A stretch of DNA of 64,000 nt from Tuctoria greenei (GCA_036927565.1 JAYESD010000001.1:69521751-69585750), one strand, 5' to 3'. Counted from the stretch's first letter, positions 11,325 to 22,756 are shown. The notes: generated by a model not told the origin, from the letters alone. Translations and numbers: made by a program.

Positions 11325-11895
11325 ATGCCTTTTGATGAACCCCAGTATTCAATCATCAACATATTGTGCTTCTTTGTAGGTTACACACTTGAGGAAGGAG
11401 AACTTTTGCTTGTGGATTCAGGTTGCTCACGCCACATGACTGGTAACAAAGAATGGTTCTCATCCCTCTTTTTTATGTCACGTGTAGAGAATGTTGTTTT
11501 TGCTGATAATTCTTCAACTCCTATAATTGCTAAGGGTCCGTTAGAGTAAATAATCACTACACTTTTAAAAATGTGGCACTTGTTGAAAATTTGAAATACA
11601 ACTTGCTTTTTGTTTCACAATTACTAGATGAAAATCTTGAAGTTAGTTTCGCTAAAAATTGCTGCAACGTTGTAAATTCGAATGGTGAGCTTTTGTTTAA
11701 CATGTTACGGTCTTGAAGAGTTTTTAAAGATGATTTTGATATGTCAAACTCTAATCATAGCTATCTAGATGCTAATGAATCAAAAACTTATATTTTTGGC
11801 ATCGTAGACTTGGTCACATAGGTGTCGATCACCTCACACGTGTTAGTGGTCTTGATCACATATGTGGTTTACCTAAGCTTAAAGGGGACAAGGAT
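11325..11895 (+). pseudogene. Copia protease active site and GAG-pre-integrase region
   Basis: The copia protease active-site block LLVDSGCSRHMTGNKEW is encoded at about 11403-11457, with the catalytic Asp at 11415. The frame stops at 11547. Further on, the pre-integrase zinc region is readable at about 11800-11890 (HRRLGHIGVDHLTRVSGLD). The sequence then breaks off at a CACTA terminus at 11896. In intact elements the protease matures the polyprotein and the His/Cys region precedes integrase. Here both are remnants with several stops between them. Confidence 0.8.
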
Positions 11896-11954
11896 CACTA
11901 TAACGAATCCACCCCGTTGCAACGATTGTACTGCAACAAATACTAAATCATTGC

Positions 11955-12960
11955 AGTAAGATTGGTTTTTTGCCATGATTCACTAGTTCGTGGCATCAGC
12001 ATCTATCGTCACGGGACATGATCGTTGCATTAGGATCTGTTGTCACAATTCACTAGTGCGTGGCATTAGGATCTATCGCCACGAATCTATTGCCACGATT
12101 CACTAGTTCGTGGCATTAGCATCTACCACCACGGAACCCGATCGTTGCATTAGGATCTGTTGCCACGATTCACTACTACGTGGCATTAGCATCTATTGCC
12201 ATGAAACCCGATTATTGCATTAGGATATGTTGCTATGATTCAATAATTTGTGGTGTTAGCATCTATCGCCACAGAACACGATCGTTGCATTAGGATCTGT
12301 TGCCACGATTCACTAGTTCGTGGCGTTAGCAACTATCGCCATGGAACACAATCGCTGCATTAGGAACTTTTGCCATGCATCACCAGTTCCTGGCAAAAGG
12401 ATCTATTGCTACGAAACACAATCGTTGCATTAGGATCTGTTGCCACAAAATACCGGTTCATGGTGTTAGGATCTATCGCCACGGAACACAATCATTGCAT
12501 TATGAACTTCTGCCATGATTCAACACTTTGTGGCATTAGGATCTATCGCCACAAAACACAAATGTTGCATTAGGAACTTTTCCAACGATTGACCAGTTCG
12601 TGGTGATAGGATCTATCTCCACGAAACACTATCGTTGTATTAGGATCTGTTGCCACGAAATACCAGTTGGTGGTGTTAAGATCTATCACCACGGACAAAC
12701 GTTGCATTACGAAATTATGCCACGATTCTCAAGTTCGTGGCGATAGGATCTATCGCCATTAAACACAATCATTTTATTAGGATCTTTTGCCACGAAATAC
12801 CGGTTGGTGGCATTAAAATCTATCGCCACGGAACACAAATGTTGCATTATGAACTTTTGCCACGATGCACCAGCTCGTGGCATTACGATCTATAGCCATG
12901 AAACACAAACATTGCATTAGGAACTTATGCCACGATTCACCAGTTCGTGGATTGCTTCTA
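11955..12960. repeat. 70-bp tandem repeat, about 14 copies
   Basis: The block around GTTGCATTAGGATCTGTTGC recurs with a 70-bp period (12141, 12211, 12281, 12351, 12421, 12491, 12561, 12631 and beyond), with one shorter step before 12141. Each unit carries GCCACG and CGTGGC in opposite orientations, so each could fold into short hairpins. In CACTA elements the subterminal DNA often carries repeated transposase-binding motifs; this array lies where that region is expected. Confidence 0.85.
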
Positions 12961-13031
12961 AGCTTCTTGCTAAATAGAATAGCGTCTTCTATGTTTTAAA
13001 AAAAAAAGAAAATCAAGTAGTTCACGTACAG

Positions 13032-15712
13032 CTAGCTCACACAGTACTTATATAGAAAAATCATCATCTTCGCTGTCCACCCCCCCAATATTGGAGGTAC
13101 AATACCATCAATGATATATGTATCATCATCATCGTCCTCCTTGTCATCTTCATTTGAAAGAGCGGAAGCATCACCGGTTGCTCCCTCAATGTCATTCCTA
13201 TCCCATGCGGTCATGTCCTCATTTATATCAGTAAGTCGTCGACCATCAAATGTCTCAGCCTCCATCGTCTCAGTGACATTATTTTCACTGTCTCCAGGGG
13301 CCATGGCAAAAAGGTTTCGTGGCTTCGTTTTAACAAATGTAGCCCATTTAGGTTGCTTCACACTTCTAACGTAAAAAACTTGTTCTGTTTGGGTGGCTAA
13401 AATGTAAGGCTCATACTTAAATTAAGAAATATAGTGTCAACATCTATCATTCCGTATCGATCCATTTTGTAGCCTCTGCTTTGGCTCTGACCAGAACGAG
13501 GCCGATCAAACTAGTCACATTCAAATAACAGAACCTCTTGATTTTTTTTTCAAAATCAACAGAAATCATTTTCTTGATTACTCCATACCACTCATGGTCA
13601 CCATCCCGAACAACAACACCACTATTTTGCGTCCGTAAATCTTTTTCCACCTCTGTTGTTTGAATGAAGAAGCCATTTATGAATGATCGACTAAAAAAAC
13701 ATGCCCGGCGATCAGGTCCTCAAGATAATGCATACAAATAATTGGTTACTTTGCCTTCTTTGTGTAATGTCGTAATTTGTACACATTAATTAGTATACAA
13801 GGGGTCATAAAACAACTCCAGAATAGATATTTCTTCAATATTTCATCAAAGTAAAAACTTGCATGTACTTACTCGTTTCTGAAACCAATAAACAAACTCA
13901 TATCTATGGCATTTTTCAACATCACGAGAATGAATCTTTTTTAGCTCTTCAAAATGCTCACTAAAAAGGGTACAAAATTAAATTAGCCATCTACAATAAG
14001 CATGATCCAATATAGTATAGAACATCTGAGTTATACGTACTTGATCCATGGAGTGGCCACTTCAACATTAGAAATAATATAATGCCTGATGTTATGTAGT
14101 CCCACCATAGTAAGTTGGCCCCATTTAAACCCTTTTTTAGAATTATCAACTTCTGTAAATATATTAGTCTCAAGAGAAGGTGCATTTCTAGCTACAGCTT
14201 CATGACGTTCTGGCCTATTAATCTTGGTGCTGATGTTATCCAAAAACTGACTACAAAAGTCGTACACTCTTCCATAATATATCCCTCAACTATAGAACCC
14301 TTCGGTTGAGCTCTGTTATGTACATACCTCTTCAATGTACCAAGGTAGCTCTCAATTGGATACATCCATCTGTAATAAACAGGTCCACCCAAGCGAGCTT
14401 ATTCGACAAGATGGATTGGAAGATGTACCATGATATCAAAGAAAGCGGGAGGAAGCAACATCTCAAGCTTACAAATTGTTTCAGGATATTGTTCAATCAT
14501 CTTATCCAAATCTGGTTCCACCAATTCTTTAGAACAAATTCCAGAAAAGAATCTGCTAAACTCAATTAGAGGTTCAACAACTTTTTCAGGCAATATGTCA
14601 CGTATTGCAATAGGAAGGAGCTTCTAAAATATAATATAGCAGTCATGAGTTTTTAGACTTGATACCTTACATGCTGTTATGTCCACACTTCTCTTGATGT
14701 TTGAGGCATAACCATTGGGCATCATCACATCCGCCAAATACTTGCACAAGGTGGTATTCTGATCTTTTTGCAAAGTATATGATGCTGATGGACAATCATA
14801 CTTCCCTTTCATACCCATCGGATGTTGCTTTGGTCGTATATCCATTTCCTGCATATCAAAACGAGCTTGTAGACTATATTTTGTTTTACCATCCATATTA
14901 AGCAATGTCCCAATATGCTATAACAAATGTTTTTCTCAATGTGCATGACATCCATGTTTTGCCTTATTAGCAATATCTTCCAATACGGGAGCTGAAAAAA
15001 TATACTTTTCTTCTTCCAACTATGCCACCTATCTTCCTCAGTGTGCTTTCTCTTATTATTCGTCTGTCCAAAACTCACTTGATCAAAAGTCTCATATTGT
15101 TGGAGTACTTCGTTACCAAAGAGTGATGTTGGAGCCTCTCTATTCTCTATCTTGTTGTTGAAAGAAGCTTTGTCCCGACACCACCGGTGATCTTGAGGTA
15201 GGAAACAATGATGACCCATGTAGCAATACTTTCATCCATGTTTCAACCACAAGGCGTTAGTGTTTACATGGCAGTATGGACATGCTAGCCAACCTTTTGT
15301 GCTCCATCCACATAACATTGCATATGCTGGAAAATCATTTATTGTCCACAATATAGAAGCTCGCATTAGAAATGTCTCTTTCTTTGAACTGTCGTATGTT
15401 TCAACACCATCAGACCATAACTTCCGTATCTCATCAATCAAAGGCTGCAGATACACATCAATGTTGTTTCCAGGTGACTTTGGCCTAGGAATTATCGCTG
15501 ACATCAACCAATAAGTTTGCTTCATACACAACAAATTGGTAGATTATAAGGGATTAGAATCATAGGCCATGTACTGTAAGAAACATTCATTACTCCAAAA
15601 GGATTGAAACCATCAGATGCGAGCCCAAGTCTTATGTTGCGAGGATCAGATGAGAAATTTGGGTGAATGCTATCAAAATGCTTCCATGCTTTCGAATCTG
15701 CAGGATGGCGTA
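13032..15712 (-). pseudogene. CACTA Tnp2 transposase with DUF4218 and DUF4216, broken
   Basis: Minus-strand transposase gene, read from 15712 down. The Tnp2 core is at 15534-15232 (PRPKSPGNNIDVYLQPLIDE, WTINDFPAYAMLCGWSTKG) and continues at about 15060-14624 (KKSIFFQLPYW, MDVMHIEKNICYSILG). DUF4218-type blocks are at 14593-14192 (MLLPPAFFDIMVHLPIHLVE, then LGGPVYYRWMYPIESYLG). DUF4216-type blocks are at 13650-13447 and 13361 down (VVVRDGDHEWYGVIKK, VKTKPRNLFAMAPGDS, ending in an acidic tail). Tnp2 binds element ends and cuts and rejoins DNA. Introns cannot be separated from decay by eye, and several in-frame stops mark it as a pseudogene. The N-terminal part is lost at the LTR insertion. Confidence 0.85.
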
Positions 15713-16594
15713 TGTCAGTACCCTATGTACCGGATACCCCTTGAGATTGCAAAGATCACAAGGAAAATCCATCTACCAGATTTGAAGACCTCTGAAGGCT
15801 CCACATGTCAGGTGTAACCGGACCTGCTTCCCCGACATGGTTAGTCCCAGGGCCTCCATGTGTATCATAAGACTGGAGCTATCGCCCACACATGGGAAAG
15901 CTCCGACTAGATAACAATATGGCATCCCCAGACCTAACCACAGACAGATGGAAGCTCCAGTACTAACACGTGTCCAATAGCACCGGACCTACCCGTCCAC
16001 GATGGTAAGCTCCGAAGCTGCCATGTGGCTGAACCGCCGGACCTTCAACTTCAACAATTAGGCTGGTGGACCCCTAACGGCTCCGAACCTTCAAGGAGTA
16101 ATCAAAGACTTCAAGACATGATTAAGTGTCATTAATGCCATATTAATGGCACACGATCGGATGGCCCTTAATACTGATAACAGCACTATTAAGGCCCGTT
16201 ACCAGGCTATTAAGGGTAATTAACCTCATTAATTGTGTATCAAGCATGTGTAACCGCCGGGGCCACATGTCGGGCCAGGCTAACAGTGTAATAACCAGTC
16301 CTTGTACTATAAAAGGACTGGTCAAGGATACAAAAGGGAGGGCTGGAGACCTCTTCAGAACTCCCTGAGCTAGACGAGCTTCTTCTTCTGGAGCTTCTTC
16401 TAGACTCACACGCTCAACACAACACCAACACACCCCGTGGAGTAGGGTATTACGCTCAGGCGGCCTGAACCACGTAAAACTATGTGTCCATTTCTCTTTC
16501 ACCTTCTTGAACCTCTGTGCGCCCATTACCGAACTACAACTCCTCGATCTACCAACGGTGATGTCGGGAGATCTGCTGGATCCAAACACCGACA
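15713..16594 (+). repeat. 5' LTR of Tat-type gypsy copy 1
   Basis: 882 bp, from TGTCAGTACCC to CACCGACA. It matches the LTR at 59107-59990 over its full length. A TATA box (TATAAAAGG) lies at 16308. Purine/pyrimidine-rich DNA and short ATTAATG-type repeats precede it. Confidence 0.9.
16308..16316 (+). promoter_or_regulatory. TATA box in gypsy LTR copy 1
   Basis: TATAAAAGG within the LTR, conserved at 59701 in copy 2, in the expected place for the element promoter upstream of the R region. Confidence 0.6.
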
Positions 16595-16620
16595 GTTGGC
16601 GCGGCAGGAAGGGAGCGCCC
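16595..16620 (+). other. Primer-binding-site region, gypsy copy 1
   Basis: Directly after the LTR end the sequence reads GTTGGCGCGGCAGGAAGGG. The homologous site at 59991 reads GTTGGCGCGCCAGGTAGGG, so this copy carries substitutions. Its position one base after the LTR is that of a tRNA primer-binding site; the cognate tRNA is not assigned here. Confidence 0.65.
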
Positions 16621-16632
16621 GAGATTTCAAGG

Positions 16633-18324
16633 ATGGTGAACTCAGCTGCTGGATCATCCAATGGAAACCCTGCTGGACAACCCGATGGGGGCAATCCTAC
16701 CAAAATGCAGCAACCAGCAGGTGCCGTGGCTCTAGCAGGAGTCATGCCTCCACCGCCACCGCCTGCACCAGCCCGTCAAGCTGAGCAGTGTGACGGTGCA
16801 TCGGCGTCGGTCACCGCATCGGTGAATAACAACAACCCTGAACACGTGCTTCATGCAGCGCGTGCTCTCCTCCAACGTCCACCTCCAGGTGCATCCCAGG
16901 GTGCAATGGAGCAGTGGAGGGCTGATGTGGAACATCTAGTTGCAGCAGCAGCTGACCACATCAGCAACCAAGGTCCTCCCCCTTCGGGGCAGGCCCCATC
17001 GCAGCGTCGTACTGTGTCGGGCAGACTTGGTCCGCACACTTCCCAAAATAGGAGGCGTGCTGCATCACAGCAAGTTACGTCGCTACCTTCCGGGGCGCGA
17101 CGCACTCATACAGTAACCAGGCTTTCAACTCATGACCTCCGGGCGGAGCTTGATCGCCGTTACCGTCAACAGGACGGTCGTGTCCATATCGAGCGTGCTA
17201 GGGAAAGGCGAGAGGCTCGAGAAAGTCCTGCTCCCGAGGGAGTAGGAGGAGGATGTTCTGCTCTGGCCATGCACCTACGCATGGTCAGATGGCCACAAAA
17301 GTTCAGGCCTCACATGCCGGAGAAATTTGACGGGACTGTTAATCCCGCTGAGTTTCTCCAGATTTACTCCACGGCAATCCTTGCGACCGGAGGTAACGAG
17401 GCTGTAATGGCCAACTACTTCCCAGTGGCCTTGACTGGGACCGCCAGGTCCTGGTTCATGAGCCTTCCTCACAACTCCATCAATAGTTGGGTGGAATTGT
17501 GCCAACAATTCACCGCCAATTTCGGGAGTTCATACACCCGACCAGGCACTGAACTGGACCTTTTTGCTGTCGTGCAGAAGGGGGGAGAATCCCTGCGCTC
17601 ATTCATCCAGAGGTTCTCCCAGGTACGAAACACCATTCCTTCTATCTCCAGCGCCTCTGTTATTGTAGCATTTAGACAGGGCGTACGAGATAAGAAGATG
17701 CTGGAGAAGCTGGCGATCAAGGAGATCACCAGCGTCACGGAGCTCTTCAGCTTGGCAGACAAGTGTGCCAAAGCTGCGGAGGGCCATGAAATGCACTCCA
17801 AACCACCTCCGAAGGATGGTAAAAAATCCTCCAAAGGCGAAGCCACTACCTCTGGGAGTTGAAAAAAGAAGAAAAAGTCCAACGGCAAGACGAAGCTGTC
17901 GTCCGGCACATCTACTGTTGCAGCTGCAGCAGCTCCGGGTGGCCGGGGGCCACGCTCTGAGAAACGACCTCGGCCGTCCTCTGAAGACGGTGGCAACTCC
18001 AAAGTGTGGTGTCCTATTCACAAGTCGAATAGCCACAACTTGGAAGACTGCCAGGAGGTCCAAAACCTTGCCGAGCGCTACAACAAGCGCCGGGAAGAAG
18101 TTCCTTTCCGTCAGAGGGAAGGAAAACAGAAAGTCGATGAAGCTCCGGCTGAAGAGGAGTTAGGATTTCAGGACACTAAAAAGGTCCTGAAGGCTGTTTA
18201 CACCTCCGTCGACGACGACTCCGATGTATCCGACAATGAGCGTCGGAAGACCATGAACACCATCTTTGGTGGTTCGTGGGACATCACCTCCTGTCGTGTC
18301 CTCAAGACCATGCGGCAGGACTAG
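16633..18324 (+). pseudogene. Tat-type gypsy gag
   Basis: The start chosen is the ATG of MVNSAAGSS at 16633, conserved in copy 2 at 60028; an upstream in-frame ATG at 16507 lies in the LTR. A Pro-rich, Gln/Ala-rich N-terminal part is followed by an Arg-rich segment (ERARERREARE) and the retrotransposon gag domain at about 17281-17790 (KFDGTVNPAEFLQIYS, ALTGTARSWFMSLP, LRSFIQRFSQVRN). A basic Lys/Ser-rich tail and a Cys/His block (WCPIHKSNSHNLEDC, 18007-18051) follow. A TGA at 17860 replaces a Gly codon present in copy 2, and a TAG at 18322 replaces a Met codon. Gag would form the particle. The frame is otherwise continuous with the protease. Confidence 0.85.
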
Positions 18325-19060
18325 GCCTCAGTAGCTCCTACAGCCAGGGCAGAGCCTCATCGAAAGTGGATGGACACCATCATCACTTTTGATGCTTCGG
18401 ACTGCCCGCGGAACATGATCGGAGCTGGTCAACTACCTTTGATGGTATCACCTACCATCAATAACATTCAACTCCACCATGTAATGGTGGACGGAGGTTC
18501 GGGGCTAAACCTCATAAGCTTCAAAGCTTTCGTCAAGCTTCAGCTCCGACCTTCAGACCTTGGCCCCTCCCGACCTTTCTCCAGAGTAGGTCCGAGGGCC
18601 ATAACCGCACTCAGTGCCATTACTCTCCCCATGACCTTCGGGACTCGGGAGAATTATCGCACTGAGAAGTTGATCTTTGACGTCGCTCAGATCAACTTAC
18701 CTTTCATAGCTATTCTGGGCAGGCCGGCCTTGTACAAGTTCATGGATGCTGCTCATTATGGCTACCTGGTGTTGAAGATGCCAACAGCAGCTGGTGTTCT
18801 CCGGATCCGCGGAGACCGCACTCTCGGAGTGACTGCTGTGGAAGAACTTCATGAGCTTGCTACGACGTAGGAGGAAGAATCTAGGCAGGAACAAGCTCCA
18901 AAACCCCCGAGCATTTGTCAACGAGGCTCAACCTCTGCACCTCGCGTGCATCCAAGCGGCGACACCGACATCCCCGTCAAAGTCATCCAAATCGGTTCCG
19001 ATGCCGCTCAGACCACTCGTATATCGGGAGGTCTAAATGACAAATAGGAACTCGCACTCA
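18325..19060 (+). pseudogene. Tat-type gypsy aspartic protease remnant
   Basis: Same frame as gag. The active-site block VMVDGGSGLNLISF is at about 18484-18525, with the catalytic Asp codon at 18490, in the DGGS form typical of the Tat group. A second block, NLPFIAILGRPALYKFM, lies near 18695-18745. Stops occur at 18868 (TAG, where copy 2 has CAG) and at 19045 (TAG, shared with copy 2 at 62431). Homology to the element stops at about 19060. Confidence 0.85.
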
Positions 19061-21222
19061 TCCCTCTCGGTTATCGCAATGGCTCGACGTGCCCCATTGG
19101 CTTCACTGGCAGTTTTTTAATTTGACATGGAAAGGCCCAGAGCTTATATAAAAAAACCTCCACCCCGTACACGCCTCATTCACGTTCCATTCGACTTCGA
19201 CCGGGCGAGTGGACAATGTCAAACGGAACGTGGCCGAGCCTTGCACGACATCTTTTTTCAATCAGATGTATAATGACAACAGCGTGGGTTGCCCTACATT
19301 CTCATTGCAACGAGCTCAACTTTCCGAGGTTGGACAAATCGTTCACAGCTTGTCAAAATCGCTCGCACGAATTTGTTACGGACACTGGGTATAGGAGTAG
19401 TGGTAATGATTACACCGCGTATAGGGGCATTGGTCCAGTGTTATGTCGAGGCTAGTGGTATATATATGGTGCCACGATCAGGGAATGGCGATTGAAGACA
19501 CGAGAAGAAGTATGTGTGGCACCATCTGAGAACGGTATGCACTTGCTCTCCGGTGCGTTGTTGAAGGAGATGTTTTTCGATAAAAGGAGAAATTTTTAAT
19601 TTGACACGGAATGGGCCCAGCGTATGCGGGGAAAAATTATGCTTATAAAAAACCGCAGTTTCCATCCCTCTCAGTTATCGCAACAGCTCGATGTGTCCCA
19701 TCAGCTTCAATGGAAGTTTTTTAATTTGACACGGAAAGGGCCTAAAACATATATAAAAAAACCATCCGTCCCGTACATGCCTCCTACACGTTCCATTCGA
19801 TTTCAACCGGTCACCCTGTTGACATCAAACGAAGCGTGCAGAAGTCTTGTACGACATCTTTTTTCAATCGAATGTCTGACTACAGTAGTGCGCGTTGCCT
19901 TATATTCTCATTGGAAAGACCTCAACTTTCCGAGGTGGGACAAATTGTTCACAGCTTGTCAAAATCGCTCGCACGAATTCGTTACGGACACCGGGTATAG
20001 GAGTAGTGGTAATGATTACACCACGTATGGGGGCATTAGGCCAATGTTACATTAGGGCCAGTGGTATATAGATGGTGCCACGAACAGGGAATGGCGATTA
20101 AAGGCATGAGAAGGAAGTACGTGTGGCACCATCTGAGAACGGTATGGACTTGCTCTCCGGTGCGGCGTTAAAGGAGATGTTTTTCGATAAAAGGAGAAAT
20201 TTTTAATTTGACACGCAAAGGGCCCAGCGTATGCGGGGAAAAATTATGCTTATAAAAAAACTGCGGTTTGCATCCCTCTCGGTTATCGCAACGGCTCGAC
20301 GTGTCCCATCGGCTTCACTGGCAATTTTTTAATTTGACACGGAAATGGCCAAGGGTTTTATATAAATACATCCTCCCCGTACATGCCTCCTACACGTCCT
20401 GTTCGATTTCAACCGATCGCCCAGTCGAAATCAAACGGAGTGTGCAGAAGTCTTGTACGACATCTTTTTTCAATCAAATGTCTGGCTACAATAGCACGCG
20501 TTGCCTAATATTCTCATTGCAATGAGCTCAACTTTCTGAGGTGGGACAAATCGTTCACAACTTGTCAAAATCGCTCGCACAAATTTGTTACAGACACCGG
20601 GTATAGGACTAGTAGTAATGATTACACCGCGTATAGGGGCATTGGGCCAGTGTTACGTTGGGGATAGTGGTATATAGATGGTGCCACAATCAGTGAACAG
20701 CGATTGAAGACACGAGAAGGAAGTACGTGTGGCACCATCTGAGAACGGTATGCACTTGCTCTCCGGTGCGTCGTTAAAGGAGATGTTTTTCAATAAAAGG
20801 AGAAATTTTTAATTTGACACGCAAAGGGCCCAGCGTATGCGGGGAAAAATTATGCTTATAAAAAACTGCGGTTTGCATCCCTCTCAGCTATCGCAACGGC
20901 TCAACGTGTCCCATCGGCTTCACTGGCAGTTTTTAAATTTGACACGGAAAGGGCCCAGGGCTTTATCTAAAAACACACGCCCCATACATTTCCCATACAT
21001 GTACCATTTTATTTTGACCGGGCGAGCGGGTGATGTCAAATGGAGCTCGCCAGGTCGAAATCGAACGGAGCGTGCAGAAGTCTTGTACGACAACTTTTTC
21101 AATCGAATGCCTGACTACAATAGCGCGTGTTGCCTTCTATTCTCATTGCAACGAGCTCAACTTTCCGAGGTGGACAAATTATTCACAGCTTGTCAATATC
21201 GCTCGCACGAATTCATTACAGA
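19061..21222. repeat. 605-bp tandem array, about 3.6 units
   Basis: The landmark TCCCTCTCRGTTATCGCAA begins at 19061, 19665 and 20273, with a variant at 20878, giving periods of 604, 608 and 605 bp. Each unit holds two copies of a TTTTTAATTTGACACG block followed by AAAGGGCCCAG, a TATATAAAAA-type stretch, and a conserved potential coding stretch (ELNFPRWDK, ACQNRSHEFVTDTGYRSSGN in units 1 and 2; interrupted in units 3 and 4). The first part of the unit is related, in inverse orientation, to DNA upstream of the small unknown genes (28600-28740 and 32500-32640). It could be a local satellite or the remains of a tandem gene array. Confidence 0.85.
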
Positions 21223-21571
21223 CATCGCGTGCGGAGGCAGACGTAGGGAATATGCCAGGTGACCAGTGCACAACCTGTGCCCAGGTGGTGCATAGATTGC
21301 AAGTGATGAGGATACGACTCCTGGAATTAATCATGGCATTATCCCTTTCATGTCCGACCATCATACGGCCTCGTTCGTTCATGTGCACACATGTCACAGT
21401 CAAGGAACTGCTTCATCCGTCTGTTCATGTGGACACATGTCGCAAATGTGGAACGGTATGCACAACCTTGAATATGCATACCGTATCCATATTTTTTTTC
21501 CTCGTTTGGGTGGAGTGGTTCCACTTCAATCTAAGTGGATTGGAGAGTGTCCAGCAATCATACGACCTGGC

Positions 21572-21770
21572 GTAATGAAGATTTTTGAATCAAATATACT
21601 CCTCTTTTTAATTATTATCATTATGACCACAAGTTGCATTGTCTCAACCAAACACCACGTACAACAATAGTCACTCAGCGGAAACGGGAACTGGCCAATT
21701 AAAATGGAAGTCAGCAGTCTCACTGTTCATAGATTGAAACACGCGCCATCCTTTTTCCTCTTCCTTTTTT
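21572..21770 (+). repeat. Inverted duplicate, left copy (partner 26500-26810)
   Basis: Contains GTAATGAAGATTTTTGAATC, then ATGACCACAAGTTGCATTGT, then GGGAACTGGCCAATTAAAAT and GTCAGCAGTCTCACTGTTCA. The same blocks occur in the same order on the minus strand at 26810-26500. A third, short inverted fragment lies at 21775-21812, so this block can also fold locally. Confidence 0.75.
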
Positions 21771-21817
21771 CTATCCATAACCGTGAGACTGTTGAGTTCC
21801 ATCTTCACCGGCACATA

Positions 21818-21996
21818 TGTAAGGTTCGGGTGCGCCGGTATACCTTAACCCCTGTCGTGCATCCCAGGTGGTGGTTGGAAGACCCCTACAGGTATGTTCT
21901 GATTCCTGTCCTCCAACTCCATCGGAAGCATAGATGGAGTTGGAGGACAGGAATTGGAGCATACCTGCCTGGACCAGGATCGCCTGACATAGCGAC
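21818..21996 (+). repeat. Left arm of inverted repeat with a 79-bp foldback inside
   Basis: GCCGGTATACCTTAACCCCT through CCAGGATCGCCTGACATAG matches 22560-22435 on the minus strand, which lacks the internal hairpin. The arms enclose about 440 bp without recognisable genes. Their ends are not clean enough to name a transposon superfamily. Confidence 0.75.
21889..21967. mobile_element. 79-bp foldback insertion
   Basis: Two arms of about 34 bp (21889-21922 and 21934-21967) are near-perfect inverted repeats with an 11-base loop. The paralogous arm at 22435-22560 reads through this point without it (CTTGCAGGCAGACCAGG), so the hairpin is an insertion or a local palindrome expansion. Only about 3-4 bases of possible target duplication (CAGG/CCTG) can be argued. 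Confidence 0.6.
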
Positions 21997-22434
21997 ATTT
22001 TACTACATGCGTGCAGTAAAGACTGCATCCACTGTTTGTTTTGATCCGACAGTTGTACTTCCCAGCTATCCAACTAAGGGGTCCATTGAAATCATTTCTT
22101 AAACTCTTGCTTGCTTGCTTCAACATGAGAAAGTGCTTACATGCATATAATGATGCATACTTCTAACATCTAAATAAAACAAATATCTATAACAAATTAA
22201 CATGATTAAAAAAACATTAACTATTGAGGACATTAGGGAAGGTTCCAATGCTTTCATTTTGTAAACATGACAAGAACTCAATAGTTTTTATTTTCATTGC
22301 CTCTTGTTTGCATCAGCATGAAGTACAATCTTGTTTCTTTTTTGCCTAGAGCATGAAGTGTCGTATAGATCGACCACAATAATTAATAAGAAAATGCCAT
22401 ATTGAAAAAGACTCTTGAAAATAGGATGCAATAA

Positions 22435-22560
22435 AATTCACTACGTCAGGCGATCCTGGTCTGCCTGCAAGGGTCTTCCCAACAACCACCGCGGACGACG
22501 CACGACAGGGGTTAAGGTGCACCGGCACACCGGCCTAGACTGTACGTGTACCCGGCCAGC
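22435..22560 (-). repeat. Right arm of inverted repeat
   Basis: Minus-strand counterpart of 21818-21996 without the 79-bp foldback. The blocks GGCGATCCTGGTCTGCCTGC, GGGTCTTCCCAACAACCACC and CGACAGGGGTTAAGGTGCAC pair with the left arm. Confidence 0.75.
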
Positions 22561-22594
22561 CGCGTAGCTTCATTTTATATTTTATTCCCTAGGC

Positions 22595-22756
22595 TCAATG
22601 ATTTTCATCCGTTGGATCTATACATCATGTGATTATTACATATTTTCATTTAACCCCTTCCACCACCACCACCCCCCCTCCACATGGTGAGGGGGTTAAA
22701 TAAAAAGATTCAACGATCGTAATGTAGATCGATCCAACAGTTGAAGATGGTTGATT
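22595..22756. mobile_element. MITE-like foldback element
   Basis: An inverted repeat spans the whole element: CAATGATTTTCATCCGTTGG on the left pairs with CCAACAGTTGAAGATGGTTG on the right, and inner blocks ATTTAACCCCTTCC and GTGAGGGGGTTAAAT pair as well. No coding potential. A 9-bp target duplication (expected if Mutator-like) is not evident, so the superfamily is left open. Confidence 0.65.

Larger units (their letters stand above)
6176..11895 (+). mobile_element. Ty1/copia fragment with triplicated gag region
   Basis: A plus-strand internal segment of a Ty1/copia element: UBN2-type gag, zinc knuckle, a coiled-coil gag tail, protease and the pre-integrase zinc region. The start abuts a gypsy LTR end (6175) and the end abuts a CACTA terminus (11896), so neither copia LTR is present. 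The gag portion occurs three times in tandem with a period of about 1586 bp. Reverse transcriptase, RNase H and the integrase core are absent. The protease wording (VDSGCSRHMTG) fits the SIRE/Maximus-like copia group, but lineage assignment needs a tree. Confidence 0.85.
11896..15712 (-). mobile_element. CACTA (En/Spm) element, 3' half, interrupted
   Basis: The left end begins CACTATAACGAATCC at 11896, flanked by gat. It is followed by a repeat-rich subterminal region and then by Tnp2-type transposase on the minus strand. The right part is missing because a gypsy LTR starts at 15713 inside the transposase gene. The terminal assignment rests on the CACTA start and its position; the opposite terminus is not available for comparison. 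Confidence 0.65.
15713..19060 (+). mobile_element. Tat-type Ty3/gypsy element, copy 1, 3' truncated
   Basis: An LTR (15713-16594), a primer-binding-like site, gag and protease, homologous throughout to the element at 59107-62440. Homology ends at about 19060, where the 605-bp tandem array begins. Reverse transcriptase and the 3' LTR are absent. It interrupts the CACTA transposase gene at 15712. With no right-hand end, target duplication (left flank gcgta) cannot be checked. Confidence 0.9.

Noticed and set aside
11896..12960. CRISPR-like appearance of the 70-bp repeat array
   Set aside because: Units are contiguous and diverged with no unique spacers, and the genome is a plant's.
16140..16650. 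Start of gypsy gag at ATG 16507
   Set aside because: This ATG lies inside the LTR and before the primer site; the conserved ATG at 16633 (60028 in copy 2) is preferred.
16851..18063. Long antisense frames over gypsy gag
   Set aside because: GC-rich shadows of the real gag frame, which is conserved between the two copies.
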